A stretch of 64,000 nucleotides of DNA from Lepidostoma basale (GCA_022606425.2 JAHDVF020000517.1:434001-498000); one strand, 5' to 3'. Positions 42,883 to 54,884 are shown, numbered from the stretch's first letter. Notes: generated by a model from the sequence alone, not told the origin. Program-made: numbers and translations.

Positions 42883-42930
42883 GGTCGAGAAAGAGAAATC
42901 ACACGTTGTTACCCAAAATCACACAAAACA

Positions 42931-43877
42931 TATTCCTGCCAACTGTGAAAATCTACGCAATTATGTCAGATTTTTGTTTTACAGAACACCAAAAGTATGT
43001 TATTTATGATTTGGCTCATGAAAACTTCAATTGTACGTATAAATATGTACACAAAAATGCAGTCGGGTAGCTTGTTGTTTAAATTTAACAATATTATTAT
43101 CATTTTTATGTACTTGAATAAATCTATTTATATGACTTATCTACATCAGGACTGTGTTACACCTATAAATTTTCAATTCGTTATACGTATAAACAAATAA
43201 TTATAATACCTAAAATTTCTAAGGATTCTGTTGCCCAGGATTAAGCCTACGACCTCTGGATTAAAAGCTTAGCATTTTATCTACAAAGCAGTGATTGAAA
43301 AAAGCTTACGAAAAAGATTTGTTTTAGATTTATTAAAAACTCTATACTTATGATCAAAGGTTTTGAAGTTACAATGTTCTACCATTTTAACGACGGATAA
43401 ACGACGATGACGATTTCAATATTTTATATGCCATTTTATACATAATATAAAACCCTTCGTTATAATATTACTTTGGGTAGTTCCAAGAAAATTTCTTTAT
43501 TCGAAACGAACGGTTAAGGTTAATTTTAATCTTTTTTGTAACGATTGGGTCGCGGCGGTCCTTCGAAAAATCGCTTAAAACAGTTTAATGTCTGCCGCTC
43601 GCCTTCAGTCACTCGAAAAATGTGGACCCATTAAGGGAGTAATGAGCTCACATGTTTGTAGGCAATTTATTTATTCGATACCCAACCAGGCGCAAGGGAA
43701 CTACACCGCGAACATGTGTACTGCACATTACTTTCTACGTAAAAAAAAATCAGAGCGCAAAATAACTGAAAAAAAAAAAGAAATATGAAATTTTTATTGT
43801 TTAATAGATGTTATCAATAATAAGTTTTCTCATAAAATATCAGTAGCTTAGCGTTATGTCAAATAGAATATATTTTT
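42931..43877. other. No recognised gene
   Basis: Unique DNA. 43,540-43,640 is GC-richer. Several short frames, none supported. Confidence 0.4.
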
Positions 43878-44235
43878 TTAATGTATACAAATACTTATAG
43901 ACAAAATACTGGTTTTTACCCATTGCGGGTTAATCATTTTTAAGGATTAATTGTATCTCAATAGAGACGAAGATGAACATAAAAACTGTTTTTTTGGAAA
44001 CAGAATATGGCAGTCTAGGCGTTTACAGGACTTATGACATGTTATCGGTTGGGTTAAGCGATCGATTTATGAAATACAACATTCCCCATTCCTCACTTCT
44101 TACGAACACCACGTCTGACAATTATTTTTGAAAGTTGTATATACGAGTATGCTACCATGTTGAGAAACATTTTACATACACAAACACCCATAATGAGTAA
44201 AATTCAGTATTTGTCTACAAGTATTTGTGTACATT
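43878..44235 (+). mobile_element. TIR element containing a nested MITE
   Basis: Outer ends (TATACAAATACTTATAGACA at 43,884 and its inverse GTCTACAAGTATTTGTGTA at 44,212) match the arms of the 593-710 palindrome. Inside, ATTGTATCTCAATAGAGACG at 43,951 starts a copy of the 28.5-kb MITE. Thus one small element inserted into another, or the two form one composite family: both also lie near each other at 0.6-1.1 kb. Confidence 0.7.
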
Positions 44236-44299
44236 ACAAAAAAAAAACAAATAAATTGTTTAAAAATACGCTTTCACAAAAAACACTTAATTTGTGAAA

Positions 44300-44430
44300 T
44301 GAAAAATAAATAAATTAAACACTTAAATATTTTGTTTTAACCCCTGTTCATTTTTTTAAACTAAAGTTTAATTTGATACCCTGAGGAAGCTACTCTTGGA
44401 GCGAAATCGGTTGTGTTAAATAACAAAACA
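44300..44430 (+). repeat. Family B unit, mutated core
   Basis: CTGAGGA at about 44,382, a weak stem II, GAAATCGGTTG. The GA of the first box and GAAA survive, but stem III ATCGGT is imperfect. Confidence 0.6.
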
Positions 44431-44439
44431 ATTTTTTTC

Positions 44440-45010
44440 TTCTTCCAACTTATAGACCTATGTGGTCTGTTCTCCAGAGTGTTGCTCCTCCTGTGAGGTA
44501 GACTCCCAGCTGTCCTTCCATATTTAAGGAGGTTTTCTACGAGGACGAGTCCCATGAGGTTGATTATGCAATGCAATATATGTGAGTCTGGTGGTGTCCA
44601 TTTTTTGAAGATGATCGTACCAGTCCCTTTTTACTGTCTGTTCCATCTAATAATTTCCTAAACCCCACATATCTCTCTTATTTTGGTGTTCCTCACGCGA
44701 TCTCTCAGTGTCTTGCCTACTATTGTCCGCAGTGTCAAGTCCTCAAAACTTGTTTGGTCCTAACTGTGTCTGCCCTTGCTTCGGCGCCATATTTTATTAT
44801 TGGTCTTACGCGTGCTTTATACATTCTCATCTTACCTTTATTGGCCATGTCTCTGTTTTTCCATACTGTGGATTTTAAAGCACCAGAGATTGCAGCTGCC
44901 TTGTTTACTTGGGTTTGTATTTCTCCCCGCGGATCAGCTCCTCCCACCAGGTGTATGCCTAAATACTTGAAGGTCCTAACCTGTTCTATGTCCCGTTCAT
45001 TAACAAAATA
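44440..45010 (-). mobile_element. LINE (family c), longer fragment
   Basis: Minus strand includes GGADPRGEIQTQVNKAAAIS and KGKMRMYKARVRPIIKYGAE, which lie upstream of the C-terminal module, then the degenerate TLRTIVGKTLRDRVRNT region. The 3' end is near 44,440. The longest family c copy here. A related tail piece is at 45,062-45,180. Confidence 0.75.
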
Positions 45011-45180
45011 ATGTAGTGTTTAAACTGAATATTTAAGTGTTTTATTTATTTAGATAAAAATACTTCTTCTTTCAATAGATCTGACGATACGTGACACAGA
45101 ATTTATGTCTCCTGGGAATATGAGGTCTAGCTGTCCCTCCAGCTCTTAGGTGATCTTCCAGGTGGGTGTCCGGAGGGGAC

Positions 45181-46164
45181 TTCATAATCAAATATTTTGT
45201 TGTTCAAATAATCAACATTAAAAATACAAGACACAGAGAAGACTACAGTAAAACTTAGGTTTTAATACATACCATCGCTTTTTGCAACAATACCATCGTC
45301 ATTTTGTCTATAACTGGTGACACTAAATGTTATATTAACTGCCTACCTTTGGGTAATTTTCCGAGAAACGTGCATAAAAGCAGGTTTTTTATTAATGAAA
45401 TTTAATTATATTTTAATTTTATTTTTTTTAATTGCGAAACGTCAAAAAATCGGCCGCACACTTCGCTTGCCCCTTGTAAAACTATCATATTTATGAAGAT
45501 TTGTTTTCGAGTGTTGTTGGCACACGCGCGTATTCCTAGCAGTTTGTACATTTTAGGTACATTACTTTTTCTCAAGTGCGTACGTGATACGGGATAGCGC
45601 AGAATGGTACAGTCACAGTGAAAGTATCACGTACGTTCAAATACGTAGGGTGGTTATTGACCGAATATTGCTTAAAAGTAATTAAAATGAACGCATTTAA
45701 GATCATATTTTTCTGTTAATACAGTTGAAAAGTGTTTGCATGCATGTTTGTTGTAAGTTTGATAAAATAACGAATAAAAAGCTTTCTCCATTTCAGCAGC
45801 AAGGATCGTTGATTCGCTCACTTTTTAAGTACTCTCTTGTAATGTATGCATAATTAAATAATCGTCTACGCCATTCCTGGCTTATTCAGCTTGAATATTT
45901 TCTAGTTGACTTGTCCCAGTAGTGGTGTAATGATCGCTTGGGTAACCACAGTATACAAATTCGAAAAACGTTCTTTGCTACTTTTACTATGCAATATACT
46001 TTATTAACAAGATGGGCCTTTGATATTAAATGTGGCAAGAAAATCTGAAGGATCAAAGTACATAGTAAAGTTTATTATAAAATAAATAACGTTTTTGAAT
46101 TTAAGTTAATATTTAAGAAAAATATATTAAAGTTAACTTGCACCATTTAACTAAGTAACTACGA
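45181..46164. other. Unique DNA with one short inverted repeat
   Basis: No gene recognised. CGTACGTGATAC at 45,579-45,590 has an exact reverse complement at 45,624-45,635 across a 33-base gap. Confidence 0.4.
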
Positions 46165-46410
46165 GTATTTTAAAAGTCCATTGTTTTGGCCGAACACTAT
46201 GGTACTTCAACATCATTACTGTTAAAATTTAAAACACTGTTATAATATCACTTTTTTTTATTCACCGACAGTGTCGTATTTGTTACTTAAGTTTATTGTA
46301 ACACCTGATGATGCCAACATCGGTTGGCGAAACAGCTGTCGCGACACTCTCAGTGAATAAAAATAATTTTTTATATTATAACAGTGTTTTAAATTTTAAC
46401 AGTTATAAGT
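46165..46410. repeat. Family A inverted pair
   Basis: The minus unit (46,165-46,275) keeps its 3' flank to the AAAACAATGGACTT end but its ribozyme is deleted after GTGTCG. The plus unit (46,285-46,410) is complete through the ribozyme and flank. Confidence 0.75.
46305..46340 (+). ncRNA. Hammerhead ribozyme, family A, intact core
   Basis: CTGATGA at 46,305-46,311, stem II GCCAAC/GGTTGGC with ATC loop, GAAA, ACAGCTGT, C17 at 46,340. Stem I distal helix TTTATT before the core pairs with AATAAA after it. A consensus-like copy. Confidence 0.8.
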
Positions 46411-46424
46411 AACTACTTATTTCT

Positions 46425-46760
46425 TCTTCTTCTATTGGTGGGCCTTAGCCTCCTCCAAGAAACGTCTCCATCTCGTCCTATCTCTGACCCAACAGTTTTC
46501 CACGGCACCATGCTGACGCTTCATCGGTCTACTAAATTCTCATACAACACTCATTTGGGGAACTCCAGATCCCCCATGCGGTGCAAGTGCCCTAACCAGC
46601 GCAGTCTGTTAATCTTTATAAACTTGACCACGCTGATGTCCTGGTATAGAGTGTTGTATGTCCTTCTCCACGTTTGACTATCCTTAATGGGTCCTAAGAT
46701 TCTGTGGAGGATTTTCCTTCCAAAGCAGGTCATCTTTATTAAACGTGTAAAATTCATTGA
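46425..46760 (-). mobile_element. LINE 3' end (family i)
   Basis: Minus frame: RLIKMTCFGRKILHRILGPI, then INRLRWLGHLHRMGDLEFPK, followed by a frameshift and a basic tail to a GAAGAAGAAG end at about 46,425. Related to the nested 37.8-kb fragment. Confidence 0.8.
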
Positions 46761-47271
46761 GCTACTTGACTTTTCAATAGTTTCTTTTTTCTAAAAGATT
46801 AAATTAACACTTGACCAACATTTATACTTTGTTGCTTATTATCAAAAGATATAACAAAATTATATTTAATATTTGTTGACAAGATTTTTAGCTCTATGTT
46901 GTGTTGTTTTTGGTCTCAATGTATAATATGGTGTGCTCAGCGTTTATTGTGTTGAAGTTTTGACATTTAATTAAAAAGCTGTAAATAATTGGTTAAAAAG
47001 TATTACGATCACAAGCATAAACCGTATTTTAAATAGCTTTTACGAAATGGTACATTATGGTCTTGAAGAAGCTTATTTTAAGTATCAACTTTATATTCCC
47101 AGGATAAAGATCCATGAGTTCTTTCTTCATAACTTGACATGACTATATACACTAATATTACTCTTGTATATTGTTTGTTTTAATAATTAAAAGCACGATT
47201 CTTTACCTTTTTTCGATTCTTTCTAGTTTTTCTAACTAAAAAAAAACGTTATATCAAATGAAACAAAAATA
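46761..47271. other. No recognised gene
   Basis: AT-rich unique DNA without motifs. Confidence 0.4.
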
Positions 47272-47520
47272 TTACTGTTAAAATTTAAAACACTGCTTTA
47301 ATATCACAATTTCATTTTATTCACTGAGAGTGTCCCGACAGCTGTTTCGCCAACCGATCTTCGCATCATCAGGTGTTACAATAAAGTTTATTGTAACACC
47401 TGATAATACCAACATCGGTTGGCGAAACAGCTGCGCGACACTCTCAGTGAATAAAAAGAAATAGTGTTTTAAATTTTAACAGTAATACTGTTGGAGTATC
47501 ATAGTATTTCGGCCAAATAA
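47272..47520. repeat. Family A foldback
   Basis: Almost symmetrical: the arms meet at ATAAAGTTTATTG. The plus core reads CTGATAA and GAAACAGCTGCGC (G8 changed, TC deleted), so it should be dead. The minus core is listed separately. Confidence 0.8.
47337..47372 (-). ncRNA. Hammerhead-like ribozyme, family A, weak stem II
   Basis: CTGATGA, GAAA, ACAGCTGTC all intact, but stem II reads GCGAAG against GGTTGGC and pairs poorly. Probably slow or inactive. Confidence 0.55.
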
Positions 47521-47756
47521 TGGAAACAAAAATAATTTGTAACAGATTAAAAAAAATCACAACCATCTGAAATGCATTTGTTTAAAATAAGTAAAGTTAA
47601 TAAAAGTTATTATGAGATTATTAAAATCAAAATGAAATCAATAGTTAAGCTTGTGTATATCATATGTTGTATTGAGTATATCGTAGTTACCCTCAAGCAA
47701 CAGTTATTTAATTGCTGGTGACACATGCAGCTCTCACGACTAAAAACATTGTCAAA

Positions 47757-47835
47757 GCACCCTTGAGGTGAGCTTTTCGCGAAAACGGCGCTATACAAAT
47801 TAGCCTAATTATAATTATAATTATTATTATTAAAC
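47757..47835 (+). mobile_element. CR1/L2-like LINE, 3' tail only
   Basis: GCACCCTTGAGGTGAGC, AAAACGGCGCTATACAAATT, then (TTA)-like repeats. A more divergent tail than the 30.9-kb copy. Confidence 0.7.
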
Positions 47836-48514
47836 TTGAGTAAATATCGCGAAACATATAATAAATCGATGAAAATAGTATTTCCATCGTTCACTTACTG
47901 CTCATAATAGTGTATATAACATAATGATAAAGTCAAAATTGTACAAATTAAATTCATAACTCATCCAACAGTCATAAATCTTCAATAATATTTAGAACAT
48001 AGTCGTACGAAAGAGTTTACAAATCGATATAAATCTTAGTAGTAACTAAATTTTGAATAATGTTTGAAGAGCTTAGAGATATTTTGATAAACACACGCTT
48101 CAAGATAACGATTTAATTGGATAGCTCTTCATCAATCATTATTAAAATATTACCTCGAAGTTCCTAGTTACGTTGTTAATGATCGTATCAAAATCAATTT
48201 GTTTACAATGTTAAGCACACAAACTCGCGAGAAAACATCTACTTATGAAAATACGCTGTACTGAAAAATGATACTCAAACATTTAAGAAAACTTGAAACT
48301 TTTTAATTTTATTTGACTAAGGTCTCAATATTAATGTGAATTATATAAACACTAATAAAATAACAACAAAAATGGGAAAAAAGCTCTTTATTTCAATAAT
48401 TAAAAATATATATTTAACGTTGACAGTTCAATTTTAAACATATATCTACGATTTTCTTTATTTAATCGGATACAACAGTTCAGACATGTTAGTCAATACA
48501 CAACATAGATCAAA
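47836..48514. other. No recognised gene
   Basis: AT-rich unique DNA. Confidence 0.4.
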
Positions 48515-49090
48515 ATCTTCTTCTTTCGGTGCCGTGTTAGTTCCCTTCAACGTTGGGGATCACTGCAGCTAAGTCATCTCTCTTCTGTGCCATTTGGAAC
48601 AGATTCTGAACTATTGTTATTCCTGCCCACTCTTTGATGTTCCGCAGTCAGGACAGCTGCCTTCTACCAACTCCCCGACGTCCCTCCACTTTACCCATTA
48701 GTATCAGTCAATGGAGGTGGTATTTTTCTCCCCTGAGCACATGACCCAAATATGAGACCTTTCTAATTTTTACACTCGACAACAGCTCTCTTTTGGCTCT
48801 GACTCTCTGTAGTGCGTCAGCATTACTGACCCTATCGGTCCATTGCATTCACCGGTTCATTACATTCACTTTCAGAGTCCAGGTTTCGCAGCCATATAGT
48901 AGAACAGACCATATATAACATTTAATCATTCTTTGTCGGAGTTTCAAGTTAAGATTATCGTTGCAAAAGAATGTTCTGATTTTATTAAATGCAGCTCGTG
49001 CAACTTAAATTCTGCATTTTTTTTCAATGTCCAGGTCAAGTGCTTTAGTGATAATGCTGCCAATATATTTAAATTAGATTAAAATACAAA
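48515..49090 (-). mobile_element. LINE RT C-terminal region, degenerate
   Basis: Minus strand decodes to IRKVSYLGHVLRGEKYHLH, then KVEGRRGVGRRQLS, IKEWAGITIVQNLFQMAQKR and DDLAAVIPNVEGN. LGHVLR and the basic GRR segment are LINE C-terminal hallmarks. Several stops. A different family from a, b and c. Confidence 0.8.
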
Positions 49091-49309
49091 TACGAAATAC
49101 GAATTCCATTTGGGTTAACAAGTTGGACCAGAAGTACTCGTACAAAAAAGATTAGAAAAAAATGAACAGTGTTCTTCTTCGTGAACGTTGCTACACGGTT
49201 AAGGAAGATGTTGATATTAAAATTATTAAACTAAATCGTGAGTATTCAGTTAAAATGATCTACTATATTTACAAGCTATTCTGAGAAATTTCGGAGACTA
49301 ATACCAATT

Positions 49310-49740
49310 ATGGCTGCTTCTAGATGGAGTCACGTTCTTTGGGCGAGATACCTTAGTAAGACGTAATAATAGAGCAAGCCGTTTGGAATAGAGTACCCAC
49401 GTACTTTGAACAAAAGAAGCAGGAGTCATCAAAATCATGTACGCACCGATGGTGTGCGGATTGCTTTTAGTAAGGCAGAGAAAACGAAAAACATTGATTC
49501 ATAAAAATATGTTGCGAAAAGGATTAAAAGGATTGGTTAAAAATAATACCAAAATCAATAAAACATGTAAGGGTTTTTAGAATAAAACTTTATATTGTTC
49601 AAAAGATTATTAAAATATACTTTTAATTGCCATTTTTTTATATTGAGCTAGTTAAACTGAAGAAGGGTGCAAAATACCGAGCCCAGTGGCGGGCGAGGTG
49701 CAAGTCTTTGCTGCAAACCAATGCTTACGATTGAAACTGC
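49310..49740 (+). mobile_element. LINE tail, degenerate
   Basis: MAASRWSHVLWARYLSK early and KKGAKYRAQWRARCKSLLQT near 49,660 resemble LINE C-termini. The latter parallels WKKRCVTLLQTN at 5.9 kb. Middle unresolved. Confidence 0.5.
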
Positions 49741-49799
49741 AAAGAAGACTTTGTCACTATTTCCCAAGTGCTGATGTTAATCTCCACAACAAATAAAAT

Positions 49800-50610
49800 A
49801 TTTGAAAATAGTTTATTTTCTATATTCGCCATCAATTTGTGTTGTGTATTCACATTTGAATAACTTTTTGGTAACATTGTATTATCAAAAAACTTTTTTG
49901 CACTTTTGACAATCGTGTTTCGGGACACATACTTCCCTTCTTCGGTGTATTAATTTTAACAGTTTGATGATACAGAGATATTACTTATATATTAAATTAC
50001 GAGTGGAAAAAAGGTGTAGAAAAAGGTGGAGGGGCAAATGGTTAAAATTACCGCCAGGGTATAAAGACGAGCAATCGTTGTACTTTGCACGAGTTTGCAA
50101 ATGAAATGCAACGATTGTTTGTCTTTCCACATAAGTAAAAAAATGCGAAATTTTAATTTTAGTATTTAAGAACACTTAAGATGCTTATCTAAAAATAACT
50201 TTTCGGAATTTGCAAATCATCTCATTGAAATACATTATTTATTTAACAAAGATAATGGCGTTGAATTTTTATACAAAAATAACAGAAATTTAACTTTATG
50301 TAATCTAGAAATTTTGGAAATCAAAAAGGCAATTAAAAACAATGAAGATATTATAAATAAACAACTAAACATATCTCATGATTCCAAGTAAACAACAATT
50401 TACCCTGTCACTAAATTAACCTTTTTCCCCGTCGACTTTTTCACTCATTATTTAGTATGTAAGTAATATCTCAATAGCATTCAATTGTTAAAATTCATAA
50501 ACTGAAGAAGGGAAGTTTGTGTCCCGAAACACGTTTGTAAAAAGTGCAAAATAGTGTTTTGATAATACAATATAACCAAAAAGTTATTCAAACTGAAATT
50601 AGTTTATTTC
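49800..50610. repeat. Family H long foldback
   Basis: Arms about 49,810-50,040 (minus) and 50,380-50,600 (plus) around a 340-base centre shared with 11.9-kb family H. The plus core has CTGAAGA at 50,502-50,508, GGGA/TCCC, GAAACACGTTT. The minus core has CCGAAGA and GAAACACGATT. The minus end is ATGGCGAATATAGAAAATAA (MANIE), the same start as family D. Stem III is not palindromic here, so ribozyme function is doubtful. Confidence 0.75.
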
Positions 50611-51821
50611 ATGATCTCTGAAGAACTAAGAGGTATTATTGTATGTAAAGTAGGTGTATCAAAAAATGCTTTGCATGCTCTGATTAGACTTGGTAATTTA
50701 TTGAACCCATTATTTGAGCAAGCTTAAGAAGGAACTGGCGTACTTGTGCCATATACAATACTAAGGGGTTAATAATACTTAAAAACACATATATCATAAA
50801 AAATAAAGATTGGATATCGTTAAGTTTTTACAAGAGGGATGTAATGGCTCCAAACTCTTAATGAATTGTCCAGCCTTAGAGTTTCTAAGAAGCTATCTCT
50901 AGTGACCGAAGAAAGAAAGAAGTCCATCCAATTGATAGTTTACGTCGAGGGTATAGACAATGTTAAAAAATAACGCATGTTTATTGTTAATATTGTTATT
51001 ATTCAACTTGGTAATATTCCGTTTCACTTTATTAACAAAAAGACTAACTATTGATGCCTTACCGAAGTGTATCGACTGTACAAACTAAAAAAAATAATTA
51101 TACTACTTGAACCTGTATTTTTTTGACAGAAATACTCGAATACTTCAATATATAAATAAATAAATATTTTTTGGTATATCTGTGTTTTTTAGCTGCAATT
51201 GCGATTAACGTTTCGGGGATCAATGCGCGATATCTACAAAGTTATTGAAGATGAAGGCATCTACAATATTTGGAACATAGTTCGCATAAGATATTACAAA
51301 TATGGACCACCTCACAATCAAATAAATTATTCTACAAACCAGATAATCTGCGCGCAAGTATAAAAATATCAATTATATAAAATCATATATAACCCGTACT
51401 CGTATACATACTCGTACTCGTACATACATACGCATTTACAAAAGAATTATCGCGGTTTGACATGCACAATAGAGTCGATAGGATTTATACGCATAATTTC
51501 AGATATTTATTGTTTTGTGCGTACTATAACACGCATTTCGCCACCATTGCGTGATATTAACTCTCTGTAAACATCTCTTATACCCTTGTTCCGAACATCT
51601 CATTCATTTTAACTCCCTTATCTGCCGTTAGGGGCGCCCGGCCGGCTGCGGACCGTCTTAACCTTAACCCTTCCACGACCACGGCAAAAATTCTAATTTT
51701 AATTATACAATTTTCTAAGTAATACAAATAACTAAATAATAATAATTTCAATTCTACTTTGTTTTTGTTTAAGACAACATTAAAACATAGATTTTTTTTA
51801 AATTAGCCAAATTAACTGATT
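50611..51821. other. No recognised gene
   Basis: Contains a possible decayed F-like inverted pair at 51,200-51,290 (AACGTTTCGGGGATC and TTGAAGATGAAGGC) and a GC-rich patch at 51,630-51,690. Confidence 0.4.
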
Positions 51822-51842
51822 TCTCTCTCTCTCTCTCTCACA

Positions 51843-51883
<41 letters not shown>
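51822..51883. repeat. (CT)n microsatellite
   Basis: TC/CT run interrupted by ACACA, followed by C-rich pyrimidine DNA to about 51,930. Confidence 0.95.
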
Positions 51884-51885
<2 letters not shown>

Positions 51886-51954
51886 CCCCCTCTCTATCTC
51901 TCTTATCCCTCTTATTTTCTTACCCCCCTCGCATTTTAAAAACTATTTGTATAT

Positions 51955-52075
51955 ATTGTGTTGTTCTCTGGTTTTTATTTAGTGCCCTTTGTAACCCAGA
52001 CAAAACTCCGGCAGGAGCAAAATTGGTTTGTTTTAACAAAAAATAAAATGGCGTTAAAACTAATAAAAGTTTTTT
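51955..52075 (+). repeat. Family B unit, mutated
   Basis: CAGACAA, CTCCGGCAGGAG, CAAAATTGGTT: both boxes are altered. The upstream GTGTTGTTCTCTGG matches the 35.0-kb copy. Confidence 0.6.
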
Positions 52076-52139
52076 TTTTTAATATCTAATGAATATCTTT
52101 AAAAACAATACTAATTAACGTGGCCCTAGCGCCCAATTC

Positions 52140-52460
52140 AGTGTTAAAAATATTTTTCTTTTTCTTTTTTATATACTTTGTATATACAACACTTATCTTT
52201 TTTTACTTATCTATCAGTTTCGGACAACCAGTCTTTCTTCAGTGATACATATTATAAAGATAAATTTTAAAAATATTATTATTAATATTTTAAACATGTT
52301 TCTTTATAATAATGTAGCACTGAAGAAGGACTGGTTGTCCGAAACATGTTTAAGTAATTTTTTTTTATAGTATAAATGTCGTACATAGAGTATATAAAAA
52401 GGAAAATGAGAAATAAATCATCTACAACACAAAGTATGGCGAATATAGAAGAAATTAAAC
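52140..52460. repeat. Family D foldback
   Basis: Minus core CTGAAGA, GAC/GTC, GAAAC with stem III lost; plus core intact. The plus unit ends in ACAACACAAAGTATGGCG and AATATAGAAGAAATTAAAC (52,424-52,459). Confidence 0.8.
52320..52350 (+). ncRNA. Hammerhead ribozyme, family D
   Basis: CTGAAGA at 52,320-52,326, stem II GGAC/GTCC around TGGTT, GAAA, ACATGT, T17 (GUU site). Weak proximal stem I. Confidence 0.65.
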
Positions 52461-52544
52461 ATATTTCTCTACTGTTATATGAAATATTAGAGCTATTAAA
52501 GAATATGTATAATATGTTAAGGTATTTAATTCGAATATCGTAAA

Positions 52545-52780
52545 GGAAGTGGGGTCAGTTTGGTCGCCATTACAACGCAGGGTTAACAGCGGTCCGCTCC
52601 AGTCTACAATGATTAGAGCGCCCATGATCTCTCTGGGAGAGATAGCGTGACTGTTGTTCGCGGCAATCCCCGACAGTAAATGTTCCCGAAATCACTGTTG
52701 ACACGCCAAGAGGGAGCGGGCCGCGGCCGCCGGACCCTAACCCCTGCCGGCGATTGTTTCGCTATTCATTTATTTACATT
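52545..52780. other. GC-rich unique island
   Basis: Includes GAGGGAGCGGGCCGCGGCCG (about 52,712) and CTCTCTGGGAGAGATAGCGT. No coding signal and no repeat match. Candidate conserved non-coding or promoter DNA, as at 15.1 kb and 33.1 kb. Confidence 0.35.
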
Positions 52781-53639
52781 ATTTTATCGGCCTACAATAG
52801 ACAGAATCCCGAAGGACGTTGGGTAATGTTATTTCAATACTGGCTTGATTCAAAAATTAAAAGGCCAGCTTTGATTAGTCCAACCCCTGGACGAAATGTT
52901 TTGGGAAACGTTTAGGTGTAATGGAAAAGAAAAATTTGAAATTATTTTACGTAGGAGTCAGACGAGTGTCTTTTGTCTTGTGAATCATTTAAATTACGAA
53001 GAAAAATATTTCAACTCATTTAAAGTAATTTATGATGAAAGTAAATTCCACTTCAAACAATGAATGTTTGATAATTTTTTAACAAAATATTTAATGTCTA
53101 GAATATTGTTATTTAGAATTTATTGTAATTGAAGTAATATATTAAATAACAATAAAAACGTCTGTCTATATAAAGGTATAATTATATATAATGGGAGTGA
53201 TAAGCTAGCTAGGGCATTATTTAATATGATTATAAAAGTTCATGCGAGTATAGAAAAGTTCATTGTAAATAATGAAAAAAAAAAAAAAAAAATGTATATT
53301 TATTTAAAATCAATACATGTTTGTGTCTTAGTAACACAATCATTAGTGGATTTTAAAATGCATATTTTTGTTTTCATTAGTTAAATATGTATGTATCTAT
53401 AGTAAGGCAAAACATATTAATCTCATAAAAATAATAATTTATCTATTATGATGTATAAAACGGAAGATTCCTCCAATATTTATTATGAAATATGGATTTT
53501 ACATACTTTTTTCATAGAAACAATCAATAAGATAAATAAAGTTATTCTAAAAATAAATAATGCAATATATTTTTTTATTTTACTCGAAAAATAACCGAGT
53601 ATGAATATACCTATTATTTATTACACATATTTTTGAATT
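52781..53639. other. No recognised gene
   Basis: AT-rich with an A-run at 53,276-53,291. Confidence 0.4.
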
Positions 53640-53840
53640 AAGTTATCTTTTTTTAAATGAATTGAAACAAAGTTTTCAAAGTTTTTTTTTGTTTATATCA
53701 TTATTTGGATGATGACGGTGTAAAACGTTTGAAATATATCGAGAAAAATATTCTAAAAATGAAAAAAAGGGTTTTAATTCATAAAAAAATTATCATTATG
53801 GAATTCCAATTTATTAAGGTCTTAAATTATCAAAAATCTA
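53640..53840. repeat. Family G foldback
   Basis: The plus half reads GGATGATGACGGTGTAAAAC, then TTGAAATATATCGAG, and ends ATTATGGAATTCC at 53,797-53,809. The core is decayed. Confidence 0.55.
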
Positions 53841-54514
53841 GTTAATTCCTTATTTCCTTTGTTTTAGATCCATGATAATGAAATATGTTCATATTAATAT
53901 CACCGACACGCAGTATGCTATAATATATAAACAGTTTGAACGTTCTTATCCGAATTATTCTAATAATAACTTTCTAAAATGGGAATGATATTTTTACCTA
54001 ATACACAATCTAAAAGCTTTGACTTATATATCACGATATTTTCTCTTAGCAACGTCCACTCGGGAACGTGATCAAGCCTCAAAGTACATTAGGACATCAA
54101 AGAATAATATTTTCGGAAGGTTTTTTAACACATATTACTTGTACATGATAATGCTTGGAGTATTATTTCAGAAAAGGATAATCCTTAATGGGAGCCAGAT
54201 TTTGCTATTATAAAACTGTGTTTGAGATCAGAAAACAATTTTGTAAAATAGTCACAAGTAGAACCATAAATAAAATAAAAAATTCCCAAGTATTCCGAGA
54301 CACATGGGAATTTATTTTTAATTATATGAATTCACTCTTAATATAAAGGTACTTAAGTAGTTTACTCTCGTTATCTAGTTATAAAGGTTTAAATTATCTA
54401 CCAAGTTAAAGTACTTTTAGTAGTACGAGTGTAACGATACAAACAGGATTCTGTTGATAAAAAATATAAATCAAGCGGAAATTTAAAACTCATTTTTCTT
54501 ATTCATGTGTGCGT
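53841..54514. other. No recognised gene
   Basis: AT-rich. A 64-codon plus frame at 54,019-54,213 has no supporting motif. Confidence 0.4.
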
Positions 54515-54830
54515 GTGCCATTTCAGGTTTTCCCAGGGTTGGCGACCACTTTTGTGAAGGCTTCTCTGTCTTGCGCTGCCCGGAATAACACCTCCCCACT
54601 TCCTATTCTACTCCAATCTTTGATGTTTTTGGCTTCTGAGTTTTTGGTTTGCCTTCGGCCAGGAGAATGATGTTGAAATGTGACCCACATTGGATATTAT
54701 ACGAACCTGAATGCATTTTAACAATTTTCTTTTACGATGAGGTCTCCTCAGGATTTCTGAATTTCTGATCAAATCTGTCCACGGCATTTGAACATACATC
54801 TATCTGTGTAGCCACATTTCAAAAACATAT
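54515..54830 (-). mobile_element. LINE RT C-terminal region
   Basis: Minus frame: QMPWTDLIRNSEILRRPHRK and RKLLKCIQVRIISNVGHIST, then KHQRLE and a stop, then PGSARQRSLHKSGRQPW. W.D...N.E.L.R and GH motifs fit a LINE tail. A distinct family. Confidence 0.7.
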
Positions 54831-54884
54831 CGAATTTAAATAAAGAATGCTTACTGAGCCTCCTACATTTATAATAATTAAATA

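Larger units (their letters stand above)
42085..42930. repeat. Family F inverted pair around SINE and LINE fragments
   Basis: The minus arm (42,085-42,170) and plus arm (42,836-42,930) share GTGATTTTGGGTAACAACGT and the hammerhead region. Between them lie a SINE1 tail and a minus RT fragment. Either these inserted into the foldback or the F arms brought them along; the sequence alone does not decide. Confidence 0.7.

Noticed and set aside
45579..45635. Inverted CGTACGTGATAC pair as a regulatory operator
   Set aside because: A single 12-bp pair across 33 bases is weak evidence in 64 kb, and no known binding family clearly fits.
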